Shown: positions 51,957-60,768, numbered from the stretch's first letter. The stretch is DNA of 64,000 bases from G963677085 sp963677085 (GCA_963677085.2 CAXXFH010000006.1:1-64000); one strand, 5' to 3'. Made by a program: numbers and translations. Notes: generated from the sequence alone by a model not told the origin.

Positions 51957-52704
51957 ATTTGCGTGACACGTCAGCTATTGACGGCTGCCTAGCCAATGAG
52001 CGGAAGGCGACCAGCGGGAGCTTGGATTTCCGGGCTATCGGTTTCCAGAAATGATCATTCCCAATGCGGACATCAATAAATGAAGAACGTGTGTAATGAC
52101 TCAAACTGAAAACAGAAGGAAGCCGCAGATGAACACAGATACACGCAGATGACGAAAACGACTTGGAAACGTGGATTGTCTGGTCGATCACGCCGTGAAG
52201 GCGATGCTTTCCAAAAGCCGCTCCACGCCAGATAGTCCGTGCGATGCTATCTGCGTTCATTTGCGTCCATCTGCGGCTCCAATGTTGGAATCATTTTCAG
52301 TTTGAGTAATAAGGGAAGAGGGAAAAGAAGCTGCCACACGTGTTTTTCCCTCTTTCTCTTTCCCATTTTTCCTTCTTACACCAAGGAGTGGGGAAACGTT
52401 TGAATTGACGACTTCCTGCTCCAGATGGCTGAATAGTTGCGAATTGCGGAAAAACCGGAAAAACCGGCCCTGTCGCGCTTGCGTTTCGCCGCAAGGTGGG
52501 TCGGGAAAATTCCCTCGCATGGGGTTCGAAAATGCTAGAGTTGGGGAACATCCCACCCGTTTTCCCGCCATGTTTGCCTGAACTGTCCGCCGCGTTTGCC
52601 AAGCAACCTCCGGCATTCGCGATACTCCCCTAGCCATCGTCGGTTCCCTCGTCCAGGCGTGGGAACGCATTGCCCCTGCCGATAGAACACGAACCAGTCG
52701 ACGC
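51957..52704. other. Intergenic with a MITE-like element
   Basis: This gap between the GTPase and the GAP1-like gene holds a partial match to the centre of repeat R1 near 51994-52045 and a 209-bp inverted-repeat element (52099-52307). The rest (52310-52700) has no recognised feature. Confidence 0.5.
52099..52307. mobile_element. MITE-like 209-bp inverted-repeat element
   Basis: The outer 14 bases ACTCAAACTGAAAA (52099-52112) pair perfectly with 52294-52307. Further in, about 30 bases from 52122 (GCCGCAGATGAACAC) pair with the stretch ending at 52277 with a few mismatches. The centre has no open frame. The GCAGATGAAC-type text is common in bacterial intergenic repeats. Confidence 0.65.
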
Positions 52705-54216
52705 ATGTCACACATCGAACAAGCAGTATTCACCTCGGCGGAAACGGATCGTTCCTTAGGTTACCAAGTGGTAGGTCGGAGTCCCGGACTCCGCGAGGAA
52801 GACGCCCAGGCGTTGGCCATTTGGGGGCCTTCACACGACTCGCTGCTCGATTTGAGCCCCGAAGCGGAGAGCTACAACTTCCATCCACTGCCCAGCGGCG
52901 CGTTTTGTGTGTCGCGCACGACACCGGCCGGCTGGGAGTATAGCGGTCGCGGTGGTCATCGAGTTTACACTCAATGCCTGATCGTGCAGCCGGAACTCTT
53001 GGCCCGCTTCGCCAACAATCCGTTTGCCTTGCTTCGTGCCGCGCTGGCATCCGGGATGTTGGAGGTTCACGAACACGTACCGAGCCGTCTCGATCCACTG
53101 CAATTAAGCGGTCGCGCCTCACCGGTCGACCAATCGCTACTGGCCCGACTGGCCGCCAATCCAGGAAGCCAACGGATGGCCAATCTGGTGCAGGCCGCTT
53201 TGGACCTCATGCAAACCGACGCGGGCACCGCTCGATTGGCCGTAGCCGGTTCTCCTTCGGCCGCCCAACTGCTGGCCGGCCTGTTCAACTGCCTGCCGGT
53301 GGAAAGCCGCACGGCGTTTTCGTTTTGCACGGGCTTGAAGTATTCGTCGCGACGGCCGTTTCGGATTCAGGCCCTCTCCGACGATCCGGCCGAACGCCGC
53401 TGGGTGGCACATCAGCCGAACGTTACCGTGGTGGAATTGTACCACGATTCGCCCACCGAGCCGTTGCCCTGGGAAGGTTGGGCGCAACTGATCAATCGGG
53501 TGTTGGCCTCCGGACGAACCACGTTTCTGGCGACTCAACTCTCGAAGCGTCGTTTCGATCTCACGCCCGACGACTTGGCGGCCCTGGGTCTGCAATTGCT
53601 CGAGGATTTCGAGGCCTCGGCATTGCGTCACGACCATGGCGATTCAGACCTGACAGAGACGACCTCCGACGAGGTGACTTCGGCCGAAAGCGATCTGGAT
53701 CGGCCGTTTGTCGACCCGGTCGACATGCTCGCGGACCCCACCGACCTCAACACCCAGCCGAAAACGCTGGATACGACCGACGATACGGCGCGGCCGGGCG
53801 GGGCCTCACCCGACTATCAACAGGCCCATGCGGCGCATCAGCAGTTCGCGAAAAGCACCTCTTCGGCCATCCCATCGTCGGGCACCGGATCGTCGGCTAA
53901 AGCTCCATCGCGCGTGGTTGCCCCGTCGAAAAATTTAGGGACCGCCTCGCCGCAAGTGTTGGAAAAACTGGAGTTGCTCGACGACCTGGTCTACGAGGCG
54001 CTTAGCGGCCAAACCACGGCCTTGAATCGGCTTGAAGTGCTTTGGCCCGAGATTCGCAGCAAATTGGACGACGAGTTGCTTGCCGAGTCGCGCGAACAGT
54101 ATTTGCAATACGCGTTGTCGATCTGGGAAAACTGCGTCAACGACTCAGGCGTTCGCGCCCCAGCGCGTGCCGTGCAAGCCCTCGACGTACTGTGCGTGCT
54201 GTTCGACGAAGTATAG
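52705..54216 (+). CDS. GAP1-N2-like GTPase-associated protein
   Basis: The N-terminal ~270 residues (HIEQAVFTSAETDRSLGYQVVGRSPGL, then FCVSRTTPAGWEYSGRGGHRVYTQCLIV and FCTGLKYSSRRPFRI) match the pattern of the GTPase-associated protein 1 N-terminal type 2 domain as I remember it. A Ser/Thr/Asp-rich linker (residues 310-420) precedes a helical C-terminal domain. Such proteins are predicted partners of TRAFAC-type GTPases in prokaryotic conflict systems. The GTPase gene lies 748 bases upstream on the same strand, separated by the MITE-like element. Confidence 0.68.
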   Translation: MSHIEQAVFTSAETDRSLGYQVVGRSPGLREEDAQALAIWGPSHDSLLDLSPEAESYNFHPLPSGAFCVSRTTPAGWEYSGRGGHRVYTQCLIVQPELLARFANNPFALLRAALASGMLEVHEHVPSRLDPLQLSGRASPVDQSLLARLAANPGSQRMANLVQAALDLMQTDAGTARLAVAGSPSAAQLLAGLFNCLPVESRTAFSFCTGLKYSSRRPFRIQALSDDPAERRWVAHQPNVTVVELYHDSPTEPLPWEGWAQLINRVLASGRTTFLATQLSKRRFDLTPDDLAALGLQLLEDFEASALRHDHGDSDLTETTSDEVTSAESDLDRPFVDPVDMLADPTDLNTQPKTLDTTDDTARPGGASPDYQQAHAAHQQFAKSTSSAIPSSGTGSSAKAPSRVVAPSKNLGTASPQVLEKLELLDDLVYEALSGQTTALNRLEVLWPEIRSKLDDELLAESREQYLQYALSIWENCVNDSGVRAPARAVQALDVLCVLFDEV

Positions 54217-54609
54217 CCACGCTTCTGTTGTAGGCCATTTCACTGTGTAGGCTATGCTTCAGCATAGCGCGGCTCACGCCGCAACCAATTGGTGCTACCG
54301 CACCCACTTCCACTCGGTCCCAAGCTCCAGCTTGGGACCGCACATCCGCGAAGCATTGCTAGGGCTGTCGCGCTATGCTGAAGCATAGCCTACACAGTGG
54401 TGCTGGCAATGCACTCACGTCTCTCGCCCCTCGTCTCAACCTCGCCCCTCGTCTCAACCTCGCCCGCCAAATCTAACGCCTTTCTTGCAGATCGCTAACC
54501 CGGCGTTCATGGCCTTTGGCGATAATTCAGTTAGAGGACTTCGGGAAGACACTCGCTTTGGTGAAACCTTCTCCCGAAGCAGTCGACCACTCCGAGGACG
54601 ATTCCCTTG
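54217..54609. other. Intergenic with nested cruciform
   Basis: Besides the inverted repeat at 54241-54399, a short direct repeat of CTCGCCCCTCGTCTCAAC occurs twice near 54425-54462. No gene is supported. Confidence 0.5.
54241..54399. repeat. Nested inverted repeat (31-bp perfect arms)
   Basis: Bases 54241-54271 are the exact reverse complement of 54369-54399. Each arm contains its own hairpin, GCTATGCTTCAGCATAGC. Between the arms GGTCCCAAGCTCCAGCTTGG adds a further hairpin. Confidence 0.9.
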
Positions 54610-57108
54610 ATGTACACGACCCAGAAGACGTCGAAGGCCGATCTTCACGTCCACAGCAAACACTCCGACCGGCCGAGCGAGTGGTTTCTTCGCCGCATCG
54701 GATCGCCCGAGTGTTTCGTCGAGCCGCTGGAAATCTACCATCGCGCACGACAGCGGAGGATGGACTTCGTGACCATCTCCGATCACAACTGCATCCGCGG
54801 GGCGTTGGAAATCGCCCATCTGCCGGGCACATTCATCTCGAACGAGGTGACCACCTACTTCCCCGAGGACGGCTGCAAGCTCCACGTGCTGGTCAGCGGA
54901 ATCACGGAAACCGAGTTCCGCGACATCCAGGAAAATCGCTCCAACGTTTACGACTTGCAGAAGTATCTTGTCGAGCAAGACATCATCCACAGCGTGGCCC
55001 ATCCGCTGTTTCGCATCAACAGCCGGCTGACGATCGACCACGTGGAAAAGCTGCTCGTGCTGTTCAAGCGGTTCGAGGCGATCAACGGCACCCGCGACGT
55101 CCGAGCGGCCGAACTGGTCGACGCCATCTTCGGCCACCTCACGCCCGAGATGATTGAAGCGATGGCCAATCGCCACGGTCTCGCACCGGTCGGTCCTGAA
55201 CCTTGGGTAAAACACTTCACCGGCGGCAGCGACGACCACAGCGGAGCCTACACGGCCGCCGCCCATACGATGACGCCGCCGTGCGACGACGTCGACGAGT
55301 TCCTCGGTCATCTGCGCCGCGGCGAGCACGGGCCGGCCGGCACCTCGGGTGGCAGCGTGATGATGGGACACTGCCTGTACCACATTGCTTACAGCTACTA
55401 CAAAGACCGTTTCGTCCGCGGCACCGGCGACGGCAAACCCACCATCATCGGCGAGCTGTTCAAAAAACTGCTTCAACAGGCCGAGCAACAACGTCCGCCG
55501 GCCAGTCTGGGCCAACGGTTAAAGGACGCCGCGGTGAGTTTCGTTTGGGCGCGTCAGAAGAATCGTCTCAGCGAAGTTGATCGGGAGTTGGTCGACGAGT
55601 TTTCCCAACTATTCAACGTCGAAGAACAGCGCGACGTGGCCTCGCCGCCGATGGACGACCGGCGCACGTTCTACACGGCTTGCCGCATCAGCCACGTATT
55701 GGGTTACAGCTTCCTGCGTCGGTTCGAGAAGTACGCCCGCCAGGGCCGGCTGATGGAAAGTTTGCAGACGGTGGCCTCCTTGGGGCCGGTCGCTCTGAGC
55801 ATGGCTCCGTACTTGGCTGCGTTCTCCACCCAACACAAGGATGAGCCGTTTCTCCAGGCCGTGGCAGAACACTTTCCCACGGCGCACCACCTACGGCAAA
55901 AGAGCGATCGCAAGGCCTGGGTGACCGACACGTTTGCCGACGTCAACGGCGTGACGCGAACCATTCACTCGTTGGCAGCCATGGCCAAGAAGACGGGCCG
56001 GAAGATGACCGTGGTAACCTGTCTCGACGAACTGCCGACCACGAAGCTCGACGTCAAGAATTTCCGCCCGGTGGGTACCTTCCAGTTGCCGGAATACGAG
56101 TCGCTGCGGTTGGCCTTTCCCCCGTTTCTTGAGGTGATCGAGTATCTCGAACGGCAACGGTTCAGCGAGGTGATCATTTCCACACCCGGCCCTATGGGAC
56201 TAACGGCCCTGGCCGCGGCACGCCTTTTGGGTTTGCGCACCACGGGCATCTACCACACCGACTTCCCGCAGTTCGTCCGCTATCTGACGGGCGACGACGA
56301 CATGGAGGAACTTACCTGGAAGTACATGCTGTGGTTCTACGAGCAAACCGACCGCATCCTGGCCCCCAGCGAGTATTATCGCAAGACGCTCGCTTACCGT
56401 GGCTTCGATCCCACCAAGCTGCAACTGATGGTTCGCGGCGTGGATACCGCGTGGTTCACGCTGGAGAAACGCGACCCGGCATTCTACCGTCGCTGGGGTC
56501 TCGACGATCGGCTGACATTCGTCTACGCGGGCCGTATCTCCTGCGAAAAGAACCTCCACCTGCTGGTCGACGCGTTCCGCTCGCTGATCGAACGCGACGT
56601 GACAGCCCAGTTGGCAATTGTGGGCGACGGCCCTTATGTGGAAGAACTTCAGAAGCAGTCTCAAGGGTTACCCGTCTTTTTCACGGGCTTTCTCGACGGC
56701 GAAGATCTGGCCACTGCCTATGCCAGCGCCGATGTGATGGTGTTTCCCTCGACCACCGACACGTTTGGCAACGCCGTGCTCGAAGCCCAAGCGAGCGGAC
56801 TGCCCGCGATCGTCGCCGACCGGGGCGGTCCTCCCGACATCGTCGGCCCACACGAATCGGGCCTGATCGTGAATCTCAACGAACCGAACGCGCTGGCCGA
56901 TGCCATGCAACAGTTGGCATGCGACGAAACCATGCGGAACGAAATGGGACGGCGCGCGTTGCGCAACGCGGCCGAACGTCGTTGGGAAGTGGTGCTCGAA
57001 GAATTCTGGAACGGCGCGGAGAACGATCCCGCCACATCCGAACGGCTCGTCTATCGTCAGCCGAACGAGCACGTCACGGCGGGCCTGGTTTCTCTCGATA
57101 CCGCCTAG
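54610..57108 (+). CDS. PHP-domain/GT4 glycosyltransferase fusion
   Basis: This 832-residue protein has an N-terminal PHP metal-dependent phosphoesterase-like domain (ADLHVHSKHSD, TISDHN, SVAHPLF, GGSDDHSG). A helical middle part (290-430) follows, then a GT-B glycosyltransferase of the GT4 type (residues 440-810) with STPGPMGLTALAAARLLGL, FVYAGRISCEKNLHLL, VGDGPYVEEL and VLEAQASGLPAIVADRGG. The metal-site residues look intact. I chose the ATG at 54610; a TTG precedes it directly. It probably builds and trims glycans or glycolipids; the substrate is unknown. Confidence 0.88.
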   Translation: MYTTQKTSKADLHVHSKHSDRPSEWFLRRIGSPECFVEPLEIYHRARQRRMDFVTISDHNCIRGALEIAHLPGTFISNEVTTYFPEDGCKLHVLVSGITETEFRDIQENRSNVYDLQKYLVEQDIIHSVAHPLFRINSRLTIDHVEKLLVLFKRFEAINGTRDVRAAELVDAIFGHLTPEMIEAMANRHGLAPVGPEPWVKHFTGGSDDHSGAYTAAAHTMTPPCDDVDEFLGHLRRGEHGPAGTSGGSVMMGHCLYHIAYSYYKDRFVRGTGDGKPTIIGELFKKLLQQAEQQRPPASLGQRLKDAAVSFVWARQKNRLSEVDRELVDEFSQLFNVEEQRDVASPPMDDRRTFYTACRISHVLGYSFLRRFEKYARQGRLMESLQTVASLGPVALSMAPYLAAFSTQHKDEPFLQAVAEHFPTAHHLRQKSDRKAWVTDTFADVNGVTRTIHSLAAMAKKTGRKMTVVTCLDELPTTKLDVKNFRPVGTFQLPEYESLRLAFPPFLEVIEYLERQRFSEVIISTPGPMGLTALAAARLLGLRTTGIYHTDFPQFVRYLTGDDDMEELTWKYMLWFYEQTDRILAPSEYYRKTLAYRGFDPTKLQLMVRGVDTAWFTLEKRDPAFYRRWGLDDRLTFVYAGRISCEKNLHLLVDAFRSLIERDVTAQLAIVGDGPYVEELQKQSQGLPVFFTGFLDGEDLATAYASADVMVFPSTTDTFGNAVLEAQASGLPAIVADRGGPPDIVGPHESGLIVNLNEPNALADAMQQLACDETMRNEMGRRALRNAAERRWEVVLEEFWNGAENDPATSERLVYRQPNEHVTAGLVSLDTA

Positions 57109-57109
57109 G

Positions 57110-57149
57110 GCGGCAGGGCCGCCAACCAAACGGCACTACCGCACCCAAT
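57110..57149 (+). repeat. GGCGGC/GCCGCC repeat unit
   Basis: GGCGGCAGGGCCGCCAACC with AAACGGCACTACCGCACCC matches the unit at 34072-34111. It lies between the convergent PHP-GT and zinc-ribbon genes. Confidence 0.65.
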
Positions 57150-57172
57150 CGACAAAGCGCCAGCACGACCTG

Positions 57173-57580
57173 TTACGGCACGATCTTGAAAACTTGATCG
57201 CCCGCTGACACTGGTTCGATCGTTTTGATTCCCACCACTTGCCCCACGGTAGCTTCGTCGACCGGTTGGGCGTCGATTTGCATCGATTCGACCGCCTGAG
57301 TCAGGTCGACCGAGGTGCCGCAAATACGAATCGTGTCGGTGGCGCGCAAGGTGCCATCGGCAATTTCAACGGCCGCGATTTCGATACGTGGGAAGTAGTG
57401 TGTTACCCTGCCAAGGCGTACTTCAGCCATTGGTCCGTCCTGCCCCGAAAAACACGGACCGGTCAACATGTGCCCACGGCGTAGGTCTACCCAACTGCCG
57501 CAGTCGCACAGGACCCGGTGTCCAAACTGAAAGAGCGTTACATCGAAACCCATCCCGCAACGCGGGCAGGTGATCGCCAT
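57173..57580 (-). CDS. Zinc-ribbon protein with EF-Tu domain-2-like beta barrel
   Basis: This 135-residue protein has a zinc ribbon at its N terminus (CPRCGMGFD, then VLCDCGSW). A C-terminal part resembles the second domain of translational GTPases (GRVTHYFPRIEIAAVEIADGTLRATDTIRICG, QAVESMQIDAQPVDEA, VGQVVGIKT). Stand-alone copies of this barrel exist as translation elongation factor-like proteins of unknown role. The function is therefore open. No GTPase domain is attached or nearby. Confidence 0.75.
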   Translation of the reverse strand: MAITCPRCGMGFDVTLFQFGHRVLCDCGSWVDLRRGHMLTGPCFSGQDGPMAEVRLGRVTHYFPRIEIAAVEIADGTLRATDTIRICGTSVDLTQAVESMQIDAQPVDEATVGQVVGIKTIEPVSAGDQVFKIVP

Positions 57581-57811
57581 GCCCCAACTCCTCCCTCAAT
57601 TCCCTGATTCTAACTTCGTAGCCAGGGATGGGTAAAGCGAGAAATCGTGCTCTATCACGGCGACAACACCGACGGGCTTGCGTCTGTACCGCTTTAGGAA
57701 GTAGAACGGCTGGTGGAACCCTCACCAGCCGTTATCGGGAGTCGCCGTTCGTCTTTCAACCAGATAAACTAGTGCTAAAACACCACGCTACATTTACCCC
57801 AGTTCACCAGT
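57581..57811. other. Intergenic, nothing recognised
   Basis: This short gap lies upstream of the zinc-ribbon gene and downstream of lutC. A CTCACCAGCCGTTATCGG stretch and an inexact hairpin near 57705-57740 are the only structures noticed. Confidence 0.35.
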
Positions 57812-58462
57812 TCAGTCGACCAGTAAGACGATCAACCGCTTGGGACCGTGAACGCCGAGGATCAAGATCTTCTCGATGTCGGCCGTACGACTTGGGCCGG
57901 TAATGATCACCGTTTCGCCACGCTGTTGGGCGTCGGCCGCCTGTTTGGCAATCGTTTCCCATGCAGCCGGCAGATGTTCGGCCAGGGTTTCGGCCTGGGC
58001 CAAAACCACCGAGACCGGCGGCAGATAGCACAACAAGCGTTCTTCGGCCGTGTTGCACGAGACGACACAACTGCCCGTATCGGCGAGAAGTTGATCGGCG
58101 GAAACCAGGCCGGCGGAAAGCTCGGCCATTGCCTTGGGGTCCCACCCGTCGTGTGCCCAAACCACCTGATCCTCGGCCAACCCGGCCACCGCCGTACGGC
58201 AAACCGCATTGTCGACCGCACCCAGGCAGCTCCACTCAGACTGCCGAAACAATTCGGCCAGCCGGTCGGGCACTTCTTCCATCGAGCCGCATCGAACGAC
58301 CTCGCCCGTAACGGCCGCAAGCTCGGCCAAAAAGCGTTCGACCATCGCTTCCCGCGACGGATTGGTCCGCGGCCACACCTCGGGCACGGGCGGCCGTTTC
58401 ACTTCCGGAGCGTGAGAAACCTCGCTACGAATCCGCGCCAATATTGCTTCGCGACTGTTCAT
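57812..58462 (-). CDS. lutC: LutC-like lactate utilisation protein (LUD domain)
   Basis: This 216-residue protein is a stand-alone LUD-domain protein of the LutC/YkgG type, with SREAILARIRSEV at the start, DNAVCRTAVAGLAEDQVVW mid-protein and ADTGSCVVSCNTAEERLLCYLP and GPSRTADIEKILILGVHGP near the end. LutABC oxidises L-lactate to pyruvate using iron-sulfur clusters. The gene belongs to the lut set upstream, but a GxxExxY gene with flanking repeats separates it from lutB. Confidence 0.9.
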   Translation of the reverse strand: MNSREAILARIRSEVSHAPEVKRPPVPEVWPRTNPSREAMVERFLAELAAVTGEVVRCGSMEEVPDRLAELFRQSEWSCLGAVDNAVCRTAVAGLAEDQVVWAHDGWDPKAMAELSAGLVSADQLLADTGSCVVSCNTAEERLLCYLPPVSVVLAQAETLAEHLPAAWETIAKQAADAQQRGETVIITGPSRTADIEKILILGVHGPKRLIVLLVD

Positions 58463-58513
58463 GATGCGCTTTCTTTTACACCGAATTCAGCCTTTGTCGC
58501 TCAACCACTACGG

Positions 58514-59131
58514 TTCTTTTGACAGGATAACAGGATTGACGGGATGAAAGAAGAATGGAATCCCGCGAATTCTACTCCCGCAGCGGTGGATCGAGTATGC
58601 GTACCTTGCGTTTCACTTCCACTTTTTCCGGCCCAAAGTTTAGCAGCAGCCCAATATCCAAATGAGTCGCAACGAGATAATTGACCAATTGAATCTCGTG
58701 GGCGATGGCAAGCTTACGAACGGATTTGAGTTCAACGATGATTCGTTGGTCGACAACAATGTCTGCTACGAACTCTCCGACCAATTCGTTGTGGTAATAT
58801 ACCTGGATTGGTTTCTGTTCTTCCATCTGCAGCCCGGCGTCGGCCAATTCGATCATCAAGCATTTTTCGTACACTGACTCCAGAAACCCAAAACCCATCG
58901 TGTTATACACTCGATAAGCACATCCAATAATCTTCTGGGTTGTCTGCTCATGCAACATTTCTTCAACCGTCGCAGCCAGCTTCCGTCAACATTCCAACAT
59001 GAACCATGCCTACGACATGTTTTTTGACAGGACAACAGGATTTCAAGGGTAAACACACCACACATCTCCCGCCAACAAACGTGTGGATCTTACAACACTA
59101 TCCTGTCCATCTTGTTATCCTGTCAAAAGAA
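58514..59131. mobile_element. Inverted-repeat element carrying a GxxExxY gene
   Basis: Bases 58514-58536 and 59109-59131 are reverse complements with one mismatch over 23 bases (TTCTTTTGACAGGATAACAG type). Weaker complementarity continues inward for about 15 bases. A third, direct copy of the motif lies at 59021-59040. The GxxExxY gene lies between. The right end is 9 bases from the lutB stop codon. Confidence 0.65.
58572..58958 (-). CDS. GxxExxY protein
   Basis: This 128-residue protein carries the signature GFLESVY (G-x-x-E-x-x-Y) near residue 24, then IELADAGLQMEEQKPIQVYYHNELVGEFVADIVVDQRIIVELKSV and HEIQLVNYLVATHLDIGLLLNFG, all typical of the family. The fold resembles PD-(D/E)XK nucleases (D..V, then ELKSV), but no activity is established for the family to my knowledge. 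It is enclosed by inverted repeats between lutB and lutC. Confidence 0.88.
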   Translation of the reverse strand: MLHEQTTQKIIGCAYRVYNTMGFGFLESVYEKCLMIELADAGLQMEEQKPIQVYYHNELVGEFVADIVVDQRIIVELKSVRKLAIAHEIQLVNYLVATHLDIGLLLNFGPEKVEVKRKVRILDPPLRE

Positions 59132-59140
59132 AAACGCGCT

Positions 59141-60568
59141 CTACTTCTCGATCGCCTTCGGCTTCGGTGCCCCGTTGCGGCGCCAGAGGGTGCGGTAGGC
59201 TGGGCCGGGGACCTTCGGGATTTCTCGGCCCCGCGTCCAGCCGCCTAAGTGCCAAACGTGCAAAAACTTGGGTAGGTACTTCGCCATTCGCGATCCCAGT
59301 CGAACGCTCCACATGGCCAAACGATAGCGCCGCGGGCCGGCCATGAAATACGACCACGCCGTCCACAGCAGCCGCTCGCTGAGCAGGTTCATCGGCGACG
59401 GCTCATTGACCGCCCGATGCCGCAAGTGGACCAGTTGGTGCGGGATGTCGATCTTCACCGGACAAACCTCGCCACAGGCTCCGCAAAGCGACGATGCAAA
59501 CGGCAGCTTGGCCGCTTTCATGCCCACCAGGTGCGGTGTGATGATCGAGCCGATTGGCCCCGGATACACCCAACCGTAGGCCGCTCCGCCCACGCGACGG
59601 TACACGGGACACGCGTTCAAACAGGCCCCGCAGCGAATACAGTGCAACGCTCGCCAAGCGGCGCGGTCTTTGAGGATCTGCGTGCGGCCGTTGTCGAGAA
59701 TAATTACGTAAAGCTTCTTGCCCGGCGCGGGACCGTGGATGAAGTGGGTGTACGTGGTCAACTTTTGGCCGGTGCCGCTGCGGGCCAAGAGATTGAGGAA
59801 CACGGGCAGGTAGTCGATGCTGGGCAACAGCTTCTCGACGCCCATCAGCGCCACGTGAACCGGCGGCGTGGCGGTCGACAGCCCGGCGTTGCCTTCGTTC
59901 TCGATGATGGTCAGCGTGCCCGTATCGGCAATGGCGAAGTTGCAACCCGACATGCCCATTTCGGCGTCGAGATAGTCTTGCCGAAGGTGCTTTCGGGCAA
60001 TCGACGTGAGATGTTGATGCTCGGCGCTGAACGGCTCGTTGAGCTTCTTCTGGAACAGGTGGCCCACGTCTTCGGCCGACATGTGCAGCGCGGGAGTCAC
60101 GATGTGCTCGGGCCGCTGTTCGGCCAATTGCACGATGTACTCGCCCAAGTCGGTCTCCACGGGCCGGATACCTTCGGCCTCGAAGACGTGGTTCAGCTCC
60201 ATCTCCTCGGAAATCATCGACTTCGACTTGACCACGCTCTTGACGTTGTGCTCCCGGGCGATGTCGAGCACCATCTGGTTGGCCTCTTTGGCGTCAGCGG
60301 CATAGAGCACGGTGACACCCTTGGCCGAGATATTGCGCTCGAACTCGACCAACAGCTTGTCGAGGTTGGCGATCACGTAGCTTTTGATTTCGTGAGCCGC
60401 TTGGCGCCAGTCCTGGAAATAGGGAATGGCGTCGGTTACCTCGCGGTTGTGCTTGGAGGAACGTTCGGTCGCAACCCCCAATGCCTTAGAACCGTGGGGC
60501 TCGGCCAGCCCTTTGTTGTTCTGCTTCAGGAATTCCGCGCCGTCGAGTGATACGTGATGCTCGGACAT
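59141..60568 (-). CDS. lutB: LutB-like iron-sulfur lactate utilisation protein
   Basis: This 475-residue protein has an N-terminal LUD-type domain (ARKHLRQDYLDAEMGMSGCNFAIADTGTLTIIENEGN). A ferredoxin-type part follows with two 4Fe-4S motifs, CIRCGACLNACPVYR and CGACGEVCPVKIDIP. It is the central electron-transfer subunit of the LutABC lactate oxidation complex. I chose the ATG at 60568 (MSEHHVSLDG); the frame upstream is repeat R3 sequence. lutA lies 200 bases upstream. Confidence 0.92.
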   Translation of the reverse strand: MSEHHVSLDGAEFLKQNNKGLAEPHGSKALGVATERSSKHNREVTDAIPYFQDWRQAAHEIKSYVIANLDKLLVEFERNISAKGVTVLYAADAKEANQMVLDIAREHNVKSVVKSKSMISEEMELNHVFEAEGIRPVETDLGEYIVQLAEQRPEHIVTPALHMSAEDVGHLFQKKLNEPFSAEHQHLTSIARKHLRQDYLDAEMGMSGCNFAIADTGTLTIIENEGNAGLSTATPPVHVALMGVEKLLPSIDYLPVFLNLLARSGTGQKLTTYTHFIHGPAPGKKLYVIILDNGRTQILKDRAAWRALHCIRCGACLNACPVYRRVGGAAYGWVYPGPIGSIITPHLVGMKAAKLPFASSLCGACGEVCPVKIDIPHQLVHLRHRAVNEPSPMNLLSERLLWTAWSYFMAGPRRYRLAMWSVRLGSRMAKYLPKFLHVWHLGGWTRGREIPKVPGPAYRTLWRRNGAPKPKAIEK

Positions 60569-60597
60569 AATCGAACCGATGTCGTTTTGGTTACGTT

Positions 60598-60731
60598 TTA
60601 CTGGTTTCCATGCTTCGCGTGGGAACCCACTGCCGGACGCTTCGCGCCGTTGTATTACCGATGAAACATCTTCCACAACCCTCGACGCGAAGCGTCGAAC
60701 CCTTGCGTTCCCACGTAAAACGTGGGAACGA
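60598..60731. repeat. Composite palindromic repeat R3, copy 2
   Basis: The same series of hairpins as at 46090-46225 appears: GCTTCGCGTGGGAACC, CGGACGCTTCGCG, a GATGAAACATC-type spacer, TCGACGCGAAGCGTCGA and GTTCCCACGTAAAACGTGGG. It fills the gap between lutA and lutB. Confidence 0.8.
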
Positions 60732-60768
60732 GAAAACCCACTAGTCCCTAGCCCCCGATCCCCAGCCC

